DNA of 64,000 nucleotides from assembly GCF_002250115.1 (NCBI RefSeq), contig NZ_CP019985.1, positions 3,782,001 through 3,846,000 of the forward strand, written 5' to 3'. The DNA is from Shouchella clausii. Its GTDB lineage: Bacteria > Bacillota > Bacilli > Bacillales > Bacillaceae_D. Positions 8,418-16,273 of the stretch are shown piece after piece (the first letter of the stretch is position 1; the number at the start of each line of letters is the position of its first letter). The notes beneath the pieces are model-generated. The model had not been told where the DNA came from. It saw only the letters and a list, made by a program, of their open reading frames with translations, and made no database searches. The translations under genes and the position numbers were made by a program.

Positions 8418-10153
8418 GAACGGCTTTCCCTCCCAAGTTCATTGTTGACCAAATGGCGACAGTTCTCCTTCCCTGTCACCTTGCTCGTTAGCAGTGACTC
8501 TGTAGCGATAACAGGAGCAGCTAACCGTAAAGCTTGCAAACGCTCTGGCGGTACGAGTTCCCTAGCAGCGTAATCACGGATGACGCAGTCGACCAATGCC
8601 CAAAATTGCTTCTCGCTGAAGTGGAAATGTTGTTCCAGTTGCCACGATAGTTCTGTGAGCTGATAAACAAAAACTGTATCCATCACTAGTTCCCTTAGTG
8701 CTTCAAGGGAAGACATCCAATAAAACTCGTCGGTTTTGCCTGATTGAAATGCTTGATGCAATGTGGAAAATTGCGGAATCCAAGCACGATTTTTTACAAA
8801 ACTCTCTTTGTATTCGATACTTTCATGAAAGTCGCGCAAAATCACGCGTTTTGGCCACCCCTTTTCAGTCACAAGGATGACGTTTTGCCCATGTGCTTCG
8901 AGGGCGATTCCATGTTCAGCTAGGAAATGGATGACAGGGATTACGCTTATTCTGAACAACTGCATAAGCCACGCCTCTATCCCAAACCGCTCTAAAAAAG
9001 GGGCGATAAACAACGCGCCGTCTTCTTCTAGCAATGGTAAGGCGTTCATTGGAATCGCCTGCTCCCCTGGCCTCAGTTTGGAGGACACGCTTTCGCGCCA
9101 AATACAACCGATCTGGCCGAGGATCGCTTTGTTCCATTGTTTGCCTTTAGGTTCGTATGCCACCCCTGCATACTCCGCTAGGCGCTCAACGCCGATTTCG
9201 TCTTTTAAAAACGGGTCACTGTCAATGATGCGTTGTAGCCACACAGAAATGGCTGGAGCCGCAGCAATCAAATGAGGCGGGATTGTGCGAACTGAAGAGG
9301 TATTGACGACATTTAGCGGCAATTTTAATTGTGCTTTCGTTCCATGCTTGACATTCATGACGGTTCTTAGAGATTGAGTCGCACAATATGTATCGCCAAA
9401 TTGGCCTAAGTACAACACGTCCCTCCTTTTGATCGCTTGTTGAAGCAAATGTTCATTAAGCGCTTGCCATTGCCACGGATGAACAGGGACAAACTCGTAT
9501 TCACTAAGTTGGCCGCCCGCTTCAGCTAATGCTTTTACGAGCGCTTGCCAGACAGAAGTGCCTAATTCCTGCTGCAAAAAGCAACCTGCTTCCTGAGGAT
9601 AATGGACAATCGCATCTTGTTTGCGGACGCCAAGCCAGACAAGCTGAAATGATTGTTTTGCTTCTGGCCCATAACGATAATGGTCGTCAAATGAAAATCC
9701 TTTCCGTGCTTTAAAACAAGGATGGTAGGGATGGCCTTCGATTAGCGCTGCTTCCAATTGCTCACAAGCCAATCCCCTTCTCGATAATGTCTTTCTAAGC
9801 TTCATTTCATTCCAATCACTTAGCTTTATTGTTTGAAAGAGTTCTTCCATTAACGCTTGTTTTCTCATTTCTTCGGCAGTCAGTTCATTGACGATTTCCT
9901 CTATCTTCGCCAGTCGCACCTGGCGTTCGCCTATGAGTCGGTACGGCCCTTGCTGCAACCGGATCCGTCCAAAAGCAGACCGCTTTCCTGTGCATCGGAA
10001 CAAATACGAACGACCGTACACGGTAAATACCGTATCGCCATTGTTTTTATTTGTTTCCTTAATGTCCAGCAACCTTTCAAATAGAATTGCTTCCATCAAT
10101 TGGCGTCGTACACGCGATGCCGCCTTAGAACGTGGGGCTGCCTGCATGTGCAT
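8411..10153 (-). CDS. asbB: NIS siderophore synthetase AsbB (petrobactin)
   Basis: The 580-residue IucA/IucC-family synthetase couples spermidine or its arylated form to citrate using ATP. Signatures are EGHPYHPCFKARKGFSFDDH (the family HPxHPxxK motif), FVPVHPWQWQALNE, SSVRTIPPHLIAAAPAISVWL and HGIALEAHGQN with the metal/ATP residues. The frame begins at GTG 10162, but AAGGAAGG lies 8 bases before the in-frame ATG at 10153, which I chose. It overlaps the asbA end by 29 bases. It is slightly shorter at the C-terminus than B. anthracis AsbB (608). Confidence 0.92.
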   Translation of the reverse strand: MHMQAAPRSKAASRVRRQLMEAILFERLLDIKETNKNNGDTVFTVYGRSYLFRCTGKRSAFGRIRLQQGPYRLIGERQVRLAKIEEIVNELTAEEMRKQALMEELFQTIKLSDWNEMKLRKTLSRRGLACEQLEAALIEGHPYHPCFKARKGFSFDDHYRYGPEAKQSFQLVWLGVRKQDAIVHYPQEAGCFLQQELGTSVWQALVKALAEAGGQLSEYEFVPVHPWQWQALNEHLLQQAIKRRDVLYLGQFGDTYCATQSLRTVMNVKHGTKAQLKLPLNVVNTSSVRTIPPHLIAAAPAISVWLQRIIDSDPFLKDEIGVERLAEYAGVAYEPKGKQWNKAILGQIGCIWRESVSSKLRPGEQAIPMNALPLLEEDGALFIAPFLERFGIEAWLMQLFRISVIPVIHFLAEHGIALEAHGQNVILVTEKGWPKRVILRDFHESIEYKESFVKNRAWIPQFSTLHQAFQSGKTDEFYWMSSLEALRELVMDTVFVYQLTELSWQLEQHFHFSEKQFWALVDCVIRDYAARELVPPERLQALRLAAPVIATESLLTSKVTGKENCRHLVNNELGRESRSC

Positions 10154-11945
10154 AGGCGACACCTTCCTTTTTGCCCGTGCTTTTAAACGGGTTTTTAATT
10201 GAGGTATAGACTGCTTGTTCTAACTCTTCGGCTAATTCATCGACATCGTGGAAGCGCGTCAGTAAATTTGCTTTGCAAGCAAGCTGTTCGTTTCGAAGTA
10301 ACCCTTCCACAAAGCGCTTGCCTGCTCCTACTAAAGTAACCTCCATTTCAGCAAGCGCTGAACGCAACACTTCAAGTAAAACGGCTTCTTCCTGGAGACC
10401 GTCAACACCAAAACGGCAGATTAGCGAAAACACTTGGTTCAAGATCAAATAATAAGCAAATCGGTCGTCAATGAGGGCATCGTTGTAAAACAGTCCTTCG
10501 GCTTCCTTTAATTTAGGCTCTTTTGCCAACAGAACGTCTTTATAAGAATTTGCCAAGTAATAGCCTTGATTGTCGCGATAATAAAAAGCGCTCGGGTAGC
10601 CGTTATAAATGTTGAGTAGGCTATTTTGTTGGTGTGCTTCAAGTGCCAAACCAAGTTCATCATACAAATGGATAAGTGGCTGAACAGCCACATCAATATA
10701 ATGTTTAAACCAATGAAGGCTAACTGTGGAAACTGGTAGGCATTCGCGTACCGCGATCTTTTTTATTAAGCTCGCAAGCTTTGAATGGTAGCCAGGTAAT
10801 GGATCTTGAGTAAGAGCAGCAATAGAAGTGACGCCGGCGCCGCCATCTTGAAAAGGATTTTCACGAATGATCGTTTCAAACCCGCTTTCTTTTATTCCAG
10901 GCAAGCGTACCGTCATATAAGCTGGATCCCTGATCATGTGAAATCCCTTATTTATCCGGAGCGTCTTCGAGTGGCGGAGCAACGTTGCTACCAACATTCC
11001 TGCCTGAAGCTCATGACGCCGGTTCAATCTGAGTGAGTTGGTGACTTTTACGGGAATCGAAAACTTATACATCCATTTTCCTGATCCACTTGTAACCGTT
11101 CGTATCGAAGAGGTTGCGCTAAAAAGCTTTCCCGCTTGTCCTATGTCTTTTATCAACCCTTGCTCCATTGCCTTTAGAACAGAAGTTTGCTTTAGCAAGT
11201 ATTGGGCTTGGAGCGGATGCATCGGAAAGACAACCCAATTTTGATTGCCTTTATTTTGAAATGTCGGAGTGCCAACGTCTTGTGCCACCAATTCACAGGC
11301 GCTGCTCTCAAACAACGAGCCGTGTTCAACAAGGTCATGGTGGACAAGAAAATAATGGAGCTGAAACCGTCCTTTTAGCTCAGGCGCATATAGTGAATGT
11401 TGCCAGTAAGCCATACCTTGCCTACTTTTCGGTGTTGGATGGAGCCAATGGCCATATAAAAGCGACTGTTCCGAATCAATAAAATCTTGTTTACATTCGT
11501 ATAGGTTTTCCCCGTCTTTTTGACGCACATCGATATAGGAGTGCATCGTTTGAAGACTATCAATCATGCGCAACAAGCATTCTTCAATACAAGAGCTTCG
11601 CATTTCCGGAGTTGCTTTTGCTTGTGCATGCAACTCTTGTATAAGCAAAAGCATAGCTGAAAAAGGCTCTTCTTGGTGCCACTTTCCTCTTTGCTTAACT
11701 TGAAAAACATCCCCAAACGTGTGGCGACCGACAAGGGATCTGTAAAGCACATCGATCCATAACGTTGTTTTCTGCTTTGGCAAATGTAGTTCCATGATGA
11801 AAGGGCCGTGCATCTTTTGTTGTAATTCGACTTCATCTACGCTTGTTAATGCCTTCATGCACCCTGTCCCCGTCTCACGAATAAAGCTGTTTACAAACGC
11901 TTGAAATGACGCACTTTCGGCAATATGTTTCGTTGATGGAGCCAT
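10125..11945 (-). CDS. asbA: NIS siderophore synthetase AsbA (petrobactin)
   Basis: The 606-residue IucA/IucC-family enzyme is close in length to B. anthracis AsbA (602) and is the first gene of the operon. AsbA condenses citrate with spermidine. Family motifs include GHWLHPTPKSRQGM, VVFPMHPLQAQYLL, ATSSIRTVTSGSGKWMYKFS with the following VTNSLRLNRRHE, and LGLALEAHQQNSLLN. The ATG at 11943-11945 is preceded by AGAAGGGATG, and a Fur-type palindrome sits 26 bases further upstream. No exporter or receptor gene is linked. Confidence 0.93.
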   Translation of the reverse strand: MAPSTKHIAESASFQAFVNSFIRETGTGCMKALTSVDEVELQQKMHGPFIMELHLPKQKTTLWIDVLYRSLVGRHTFGDVFQVKQRGKWHQEEPFSAMLLLIQELHAQAKATPEMRSSCIEECLLRMIDSLQTMHSYIDVRQKDGENLYECKQDFIDSEQSLLYGHWLHPTPKSRQGMAYWQHSLYAPELKGRFQLHYFLVHHDLVEHGSLFESSACELVAQDVGTPTFQNKGNQNWVVFPMHPLQAQYLLKQTSVLKAMEQGLIKDIGQAGKLFSATSSIRTVTSGSGKWMYKFSIPVKVTNSLRLNRRHELQAGMLVATLLRHSKTLRINKGFHMIRDPAYMTVRLPGIKESGFETIIRENPFQDGGAGVTSIAALTQDPLPGYHSKLASLIKKIAVRECLPVSTVSLHWFKHYIDVAVQPLIHLYDELGLALEAHQQNSLLNIYNGYPSAFYYRDNQGYYLANSYKDVLLAKEPKLKEAEGLFYNDALIDDRFAYYLILNQVFSLICRFGVDGLQEEAVLLEVLRSALAEMEVTLVGAGKRFVEGLLRNEQLACKANLLTRFHDVDELAEELEQAVYTSIKNPFKSTGKKEGVAYAHAGSPTF

Positions 11946-11970
11946 GTTTTCATCCCTTCTGGAAATCCAC

Positions 11971-11985
11971 TGAGATTTATTCTCA
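11971..11985 (-). promoter_or_regulatory. Fur box upstream of asbA
   Basis: TGAGATTTATTCTCA resembles the 7-1-7 Fur operator TGATAATNATTATCA (5 of 7 and 6 of 7 in the two arms). It lies 26 bases upstream of the asbA start. A second overlapping palindrome CTCAATTGAG (11982-11991) extends it. Iron repression through Fur is inferred. I could not pick out a convincing -35/-10 pair here. Confidence 0.65.
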
Positions 11986-11992
11986 ATTGAGT

Positions 11993-12016
11993 TGAAAAAA
12001 AACGGGTTTCCCCGTT
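11993..12016 (-). terminator. Terminator between the haem monooxygenase gene and asbA
   Basis: On the minus strand, AACGGGGAAACCCGTT (12001-12016) is followed by eight T. The same hairpin sequence recurs at 12107-12122 without a T run, on the other side of repeat copy A. Confidence 0.7.
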
Positions 12017-12106
12017 AGAGGTTGTCGACAAAGTCGATAACCTCCCTCAGACTGATAGAAAACGCTTGTCAAACGACGAAGTATGCGAGCGTTTGTCTAC
12101 AGTTTG
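12017..12106 (+). repeat. Terminator-linked intergenic repeat, copy A (short form)
   Basis: This 90-bp unit starts GAGGTTGTCGAC and ends GTTTGTCTACAGTTTGA. It shares its first 60 and last 33 bases, nearly unchanged, with copy B at about 38.7 kb but lacks the middle of B. The 17-base sequence AACGGGTTTCCCCGTTA stands at both ends (12001-12017 and 12107-12123). The frame reading QTDRKRLS then DEVCERLSTV-stop is open in both copies. Confidence 0.75.
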
Positions 12107-12176
12107 AAACGGGTTTCCCCGTTATACATGTACAGCAACCAGTTCATCGCCTCTTTTTTAACGTACCAGTAGCCCA

Positions 12177-12509
12177 TTAGCTTTCATGTTTAACAGGTTT
12201 GCGAGACGATTTGCCAGCTAAGTGGTTGTATACTTTTTGGTTGGAATCAATGATAAATGAAGGTTTAGGCTTGCCACGATTGGCACGATGGCCAGCCAGA
12301 TGGGCATCACTTTTTTCCCAAGCCTTCCACGACTCTTCTGAATCCCAGCGAATCAGCACTAAAATTTCTTCTTGGCCTTTTCGTGGTTTTTGTTTCATTA
12401 CTTGTAAATCAATAAACCCTGGCTGCTCTTCAATGATTCCGTCAGCAGCGAATTTTTCGACCATCTTGTCTCCATGTCCTTCTTCGACAATGAGCGTTTT
12501 CGTTTGCAA
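12177..12509 (-). CDS. IsdG/HmoA-like haem monooxygenase, start out of frame
   Basis: The 110 codons encode an antibiotic-biosynthesis-monooxygenase fold of the IsdG/HmoA type. PGFIDLQVM and IRWDSEESWKAWEKSDAHLAGHR include the conserved Trp and His of the haem site. The Asn that completes the catalytic triad in IsdG aligns with Lys. The frame opens at a poor TTG (12507-12509). A well-placed ATG (12517-12519, after GGAGGG) is in another frame because nine T lie between. With eight T the protein would begin MFFLQTKTLIV and align without gaps to IsdG. So this is either a slippage-controlled gene, a mutant or a base-call error. Confidence 0.8.
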   Translation of the reverse strand: MQTKTLIVEEGHGDKMVEKFAADGIIEEQPGFIDLQVMKQKPRKGQEEILVLIRWDSEESWKAWEKSDAHLAGHRANRGKPKPSFIIDSNQKVYNHLAGKSSRKPVKHES

Positions 12510-12547
12510 AAAAAAACATTGAATCCCTCCTCATCTTCTCTATTCCC

Positions 12548-12576
12548 ATTATATTGATAACGATTCTCATTTTCAA
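12548..12576 (-). promoter_or_regulatory. Sigma-A promoter with embedded Fur box for the haem monooxygenase gene
   Basis: On the minus strand, -35 TTGAAA (12571-12576) and -10 TATAAT (12548-12553) are separated by exactly 17 bases. The Fur operator TGATAACGATTCTCA (12555-12569; 6 of 7 matches in each arm) lies inside that spacer on the plus strand. Repression under iron-replete conditions is the expected behaviour. Confidence 0.85.
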
Positions 12577-12727
12577 CTGTTTTTTTTGAAATTGCTTCCA
12601 TTTGCTCATCACAGATCGACTCCGATTACGAACACTAGCCCCTTGTCTTCCACTGTTATCCTAAAAACATATTGTCATTCCTATCATCTTTGCTTCCTTA
12701 AAACGTGACAATCGTCCTAGTTACATA

Positions 12728-12756
12728 AAAAAACACGCGCGTATCGCACGTGTTTA
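12728..12756 (-). terminator. Terminator of mccAB
   Basis: On the minus strand, AAACACG and CGTGTTT pair around an 11-base loop and are followed by seven T. The stem overlaps the mccB stop codon. Confidence 0.75.
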
Positions 12757-13890
12757 AAACACCGTAAGCCCTATTTCCAAATCTTCGGCCAGATCTTCAA
12801 AGTCTTCTAAACCAACAGACAAACGAACGAGTGTATTTGTAATGCCAAGGGCACGCCGCCTGTCTTCTGGGATTGAAGCATGGGTCATTTTAGCTGGCAA
12901 TGAAATCAGGCTTTCGACCGCTCCGAGACTCTCTGCTAAAGTAAAATAGATCGTTTTGTTTAACACATTGTCAGCAATTTCTTCACTCGCAGCCTCAAAG
13001 GAAAGAATGCCGCCAAACCCTCTCGCTTGCAAAGCATGCGTCGCATGGCCAGGATGTTCAACTAAACCTGGATAGTAAATCCGGCTGACATTTGGATGGC
13101 CAAGCAAAAATTTCACGAGCATACGGGCATTCGTTTCGATTTCTTCCATTCTTACACCGAGCGTTTTGATGCCCCGCATCAATAGCCAACTGTCAGTTGG
13201 GCCAAGAACAGCGCCTGTCGCATTTTGAATAAAAGCGAGCGTTTCAGCTAGTTTTTCGTCTTTAACAACTACCGCTCCTGCAACAACGTCACTATGGCCG
13301 CCTAAATATTTCGTAGCGCTGTGGACGACGATATCCGCTCCTAATACAAGAGGATTTTGCCAATAAGGAGTGGCAAACGTATTATCAACAATAAGAAGCA
13401 ATTCTTCTGCTTGAGCATAGCTGGCCAGTTTCCGTATATCCGTTACTTTCAGCAATGGATTTGTTGGCGTTTCAATAAAAATCGCTTTCGTTTTGCTTGT
13501 TTTTGCCCTTGCGACGGCCGTTTGATCCTCCGTATCGACAAAAGTGGCTTCAATCCCTTCCCTTTGCAAAATCTTTGTAAATAGCCGGTATGTTCCGCCA
13601 TACACATCATCGGTTACAATGATATGATCACCTGATGAAAAAAGCTTCATCACTGCGGTGATCGCAGCCAATCCTGAGGCAAAGGCAAACCCATGGGTCC
13701 CGCTTTCTATATCAGCAAGCAAAGACTCAAGCGCATGGCGCGTCGGGTTGCCCGTTCGCCCATACTCATATTGAAAGTTGCCAATTCCTTTTTGTTTAAA
13801 TGTGCTGGCTGGATGGATCGGTGGCGTGACTGCGCCTGTTTCAGCATCCATTCCAATGCCACCATGGATAAGCTGTGTCTTTTTCCTCAC
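12754..13890 (-). CDS. mccB: Cystathionine gamma-lyase / homocysteine gamma-lyase (MccB-type)
   Basis: The 378-residue Cys/Met-metabolism PLP enzyme has YEYGRTGNPTRHALE, the DNTFATPYWQNPL segment, and HSATKYLGGHSDVVAGA with the PLP-binding Lys near residue 194. It is predicted to split cystathionine to cysteine. The GTG at 13888-13890 overlaps the mccA stop (GTGA) and has AGGAGGAAC ahead. The pairing with a beta-synthase gene directly upstream is the B. subtilis mccA-mccB arrangement, so reverse transsulfuration is favoured over cystathionine gamma-synthase activity. Confidence 0.9.
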   Translation of the reverse strand: MRKKTQLIHGGIGMDAETGAVTPPIHPASTFKQKGIGNFQYEYGRTGNPTRHALESLLADIESGTHGFAFASGLAAITAVMKLFSSGDHIIVTDDVYGGTYRLFTKILQREGIEATFVDTEDQTAVARAKTSKTKAIFIETPTNPLLKVTDIRKLASYAQAEELLLIVDNTFATPYWQNPLVLGADIVVHSATKYLGGHSDVVAGAVVVKDEKLAETLAFIQNATGAVLGPTDSWLLMRGIKTLGVRMEEIETNARMLVKFLLGHPNVSRIYYPGLVEHPGHATHALQARGFGGILSFEAASEEIADNVLNKTIYFTLAESLGAVESLISLPAKMTHASIPEDRRRALGITNTLVRLSVGLEDFEDLAEDLEIGLTVF

Positions 13891-14816
13891 AAAGGTTCCT
13901 CCTCATAAATGCCTTTGCTCAAATACCGTTCCGCCCCGTCAGGAAAGACAGTGACGATGTGGGCACCTTCGTCGGCCATTTCAGCCTCTCGCAAGGCAGC
14001 TTCAAGAGCAGCACCTGAAGAACTGCCGACAAGCACACCTTGATGTTCAGCAAGTTCGCGTGTCCGCTTAAACGCTTGGTTGTCTGAAATCGTATAAATG
14101 GCTTCAAATAAAGACGTGTCTACAAAGTCTGGGATGAATTCCATCCCAATCCCCTCAGTCCGGTGCGGCCCTGGCTCCCCGCCATTTAAAATCGAACCCT
14201 CTGGTTCTACCACAACAGTTCGAATGCCTGGAATCACTTCTTTTAAATAAGCGGCTGTTCCTGAAAACGTCCCCCCTGTTCCAGCGCCTGCCACAAAAAC
14301 ATCAATTTTTCCGTCAAGCTGGTGAACCATTTCTGGTCCAAGCGTCTCATAATAAGTGAGTGGATTCGCTTTATTGCTGAACTGCTGCGGACAATAAGCA
14401 TCATCAAGCTCTTGTTCTAACGCTTTTGCTTTTGCGATTGCCCCCTTCATCCCACATTCACTCGGTGTATGGACAATAACAGCTCCGAGTGCGCGCATCA
14501 GCTGCTGCTTTTCGACGCTAAATGCCTTTGGCACGACACAAATGACCTTTACATCCGTGCCAATAGCTGCGAGCGCAAGGGCAATCCCTGTATTTCCAGC
14601 CGTTGGCTCAATTAATGTCCCCTTCGGTGTAATTTTCCCGGTGGCGATTGCTTCCTTGAGGAGTTTGACGCCTAAACGGTCTTTAATGCTTCCTCCAGGG
14701 TTTGTATACTCCAATTTCGCAAATAAACGCACACGGCGCGGGAGCGGAAAGGCCGTCAGTTCAAGCATGGGTGTTGAACCTATGAGTTCATGGATATGGC
14801 GGTACACTTCCACCAT
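13887..14816 (-). CDS. mccA: O-acetylserine-dependent cystathionine beta-synthase (MccA-type)
   Basis: The 309-residue beta-family PLP enzyme opens MVEVYRHIHELIGSTPMLEL and binds PLP through Lys in NPGGSIKDRLG (near residue 43). It also has PTAGNTGIALALAA and the phosphate loop GAGTGGTFSG. It is predicted to make cystathionine from homocysteine and O-acetylserine. The ATG follows GAGGTGG. It is coupled to mccB. B. subtilis mccA neighbours such as mtnN are not present here. Confidence 0.9.
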   Translation of the reverse strand: MVEVYRHIHELIGSTPMLELTAFPLPRRVRLFAKLEYTNPGGSIKDRLGVKLLKEAIATGKITPKGTLIEPTAGNTGIALALAAIGTDVKVICVVPKAFSVEKQQLMRALGAVIVHTPSECGMKGAIAKAKALEQELDDAYCPQQFSNKANPLTYYETLGPEMVHQLDGKIDVFVAGAGTGGTFSGTAAYLKEVIPGIRTVVVEPEGSILNGGEPGPHRTEGIGMEFIPDFVDTSLFEAIYTISDNQAFKRTRELAEHQGVLVGSSSGAALEAALREAEMADEGAHIVTVFPDGAERYLSKGIYEEEPL

Positions 14817-14895
14817 CTAACCACCTCGTTTGCAATGCCGTTTATTCCAACGTATGTCGTGAATTTGGATTGGTGCCTACTTTTGAAGAAGAGGA

Positions 14896-14927
14896 AAAAG
14901 CGCCGCCAGAACACATGGGCAGCGCTT
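14896..14927 (-). terminator. Terminator of the first luciferase-like gene
   Basis: On the minus strand, AAGCGCTGCC pairs with GGCGGCGCTTTTTCC across a short loop, about 10 bases after the stop codon at 14937. Confidence 0.7.
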
Positions 14928-14936
14928 ATAGTGGGC

Positions 14937-15941
14937 CTATAATGAAACAAGTTGTGGGTAAATTTCCGCCAATAGTCGGTACGAATGGAGGCGATCACTA
15001 AGCTCAGGCGCATGCGTCAACACCATCAACTCATCAACATGAAGCTCATTAGCAATGGCATCAAGGCGTTCTTTCACATGCTGTTTGTCGCCCACAATAG
15101 CTGTTGATGGCACATTCATTACAGCAGCACGGTCTTCTTCGTTCAACTGGGAGAGAAAATAAGCCGTTTCCGCCTCAGTCGGGATAGCGACCATCATCCT
15201 CCCTTGTTGATTGGCTGTTTGCCATAGCCTCACAGAGCGGTAAAGCTGCCTCGCTTTTTCGTTCGATTCCGCGCATAGCACAAACACACAAGCAATTGGC
15301 TTTGTAGCCTGATTCGCACGCTTCCGATAGTGGGCAATGACATCTTGACCGTTTTGATCATCCATAAAATGGCCATAAACATACTGGAGGTTATGTTTAG
15401 CCGCTAAGGCAGCGCTCTTTTTAGACGTTCCAAGCATATACACCGCCGGCGGTTCATAAGGAAGAGGCACAGCTTGTAAGGAAGCGTATTTATGCCCTTC
15501 CGGAAAATCACGGTTAAGAAAGTGCATTAGCTCCGTCATACGCTCGTCCATCGTATGAATGCGTTCGATAAAGTTGCCAGAAAGGGCTTCCGCTGCCTCA
15601 GCCGAACCCCCTGGCGAACGGCCCAAGCCAAGGTCGATCCGCCCTGGAAAAAGGTTGGCAAGCATATGAAAAGACTCTGCCACTTTAAAAGGGGCATAAT
15701 GAGGAAGCAAGATCGCTCCAGCTCCTAAGCGAATTGAGTTGGTTTTAGCACCGATGTAGGCTAGTAAAATTTCTGGGCTTGGCGAAAGCAAGCCATGCAA
15801 ATCGTGGTGTTCGGCCACCCAGTAACGGAAATAGCCCATGCTTTCAGCTGCTTGAGCCAAGTCGGCTGTTTCCTTTAAAGCAATTTCATTTGTTGTCTCA
15901 CTGGAGCGAGGAACTTGGTCTAGGACACTAAGTTTTATCAC
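14937..15941 (-). CDS. Luciferase-like (LLM class) flavin-dependent monooxygenase, paralogue 1
   Basis: The 334-residue flavin-dependent TIM-barrel protein has YFRYWVAEHHD, LGAGAILLPHYAPFKVAE and [13 protein letters not shown], the group signature of bacterial luciferase-like alkanal monooxygenase homologues. It uses reduced FMN; the substrate is unknown. The GTG at 15939-15941 follows AGAAGGA. A close family relative lies at 17159-18157, with the spoIIS cassette between them. Confidence 0.88.
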   Translation of the reverse strand: MIKLSVLDQVPRSSETTNEIALKETADLAQAAESMGYFRYWVAEHHDLHGLLSPSPEILLAYIGAKTNSIRLGAGAILLPHYAPFKVAESFHMLANLFPGRIDLGLGRSPGGSAEAAEALSGNFIERIHTMDERMTELMHFLNRDFPEGHKYASLQAVPLPYEPPAVYMLGTSKKSAALAAKHNLQYVYGHFMDDQNGQDVIAHYRKRANQATKPIACVFVLCAESNEKARQLYRSVRLWQTANQQGRMMVAIPTEAETAYFLSQLNEEDRAAVMNVPSTAIVGDKQHVKERLDAIANELHVDELMVLTHAPELSDRLHSYRLLAEIYPQLVSL

Positions 15942-16015
15942 AAGAATCCTTCTTTCATTTAGTCTTCCTTTACCGTATCGAATTTTGTAGGGATTGGCAA
16001 CTTAAACACAAAAAA

Positions 16016-16039
16016 GCAGAATGGACGATTCCATTCTGC
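16016..16039 (-). terminator. Terminator of spoIISB
   Basis: A perfect 10-bp stem GCAGAATGGA / TCCATTCTGC with loop CGAT directly follows the spoIISB stop. On the minus strand it is followed by six T. Confidence 0.85.
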
Positions 16040-16186
16040 CTAGCGCGCTTTCCGTTTTTTGTCCGATTTCCATTTCTTAAAAAGCTGAATCGCTTCTTTG
16101 TTCTTTTTTTGTAAATCAGCCGTGTACGGAGAGGTAGCAAACCCAGGAAGCACGCTGTTAGTTGATTTCTTTGTCGTCTTCTTCAT
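16040..16186 (-). CDS. spoIISB: SpoIISB-like antitoxin
   Basis: A 48-codon gene (ATG 16184-16186, stop TAG 16040-16042) directly downstream of the spoIISA homologue. It opens MKKTTKKSTNSVLPGFATSP and continues with YTADLQKKNKEAIQLFKK and a basic tail. From memory, B. subtilis SpoIISB (56 residues) carries the same skeleton: KKRSTTSV, SPHTARIFKENERLI, KRKK. SpoIISB is an intrinsically disordered antitoxin that wraps the cytosolic domain of SpoIISA. An AAGGG stretch precedes the ATG and a perfect terminator follows the stop. A TATAAT on the minus strand (16209-16214) could be a separate -10. Confidence 0.85.
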   Translation of the reverse strand: MKKTTKKSTNSVLPGFATSPYTADLQKKNKEAIQLFKKWKSDKKRKAR

Positions 16187-16273
16187 CAACCCTTCACCCA
16201 CTCAACTCATTATAAGATAGACTATTCCTGCATGCTTTCATCGGTGAGAATGGCTATGCCTATTTTTTCCCAA

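Noticed and set aside
12398-12601. 67-codon minus-strand frame over the start of the haem monooxygenase
   Set aside because: It is the third frame across the same T run, has no family features, and would begin upstream of the promoter elements.
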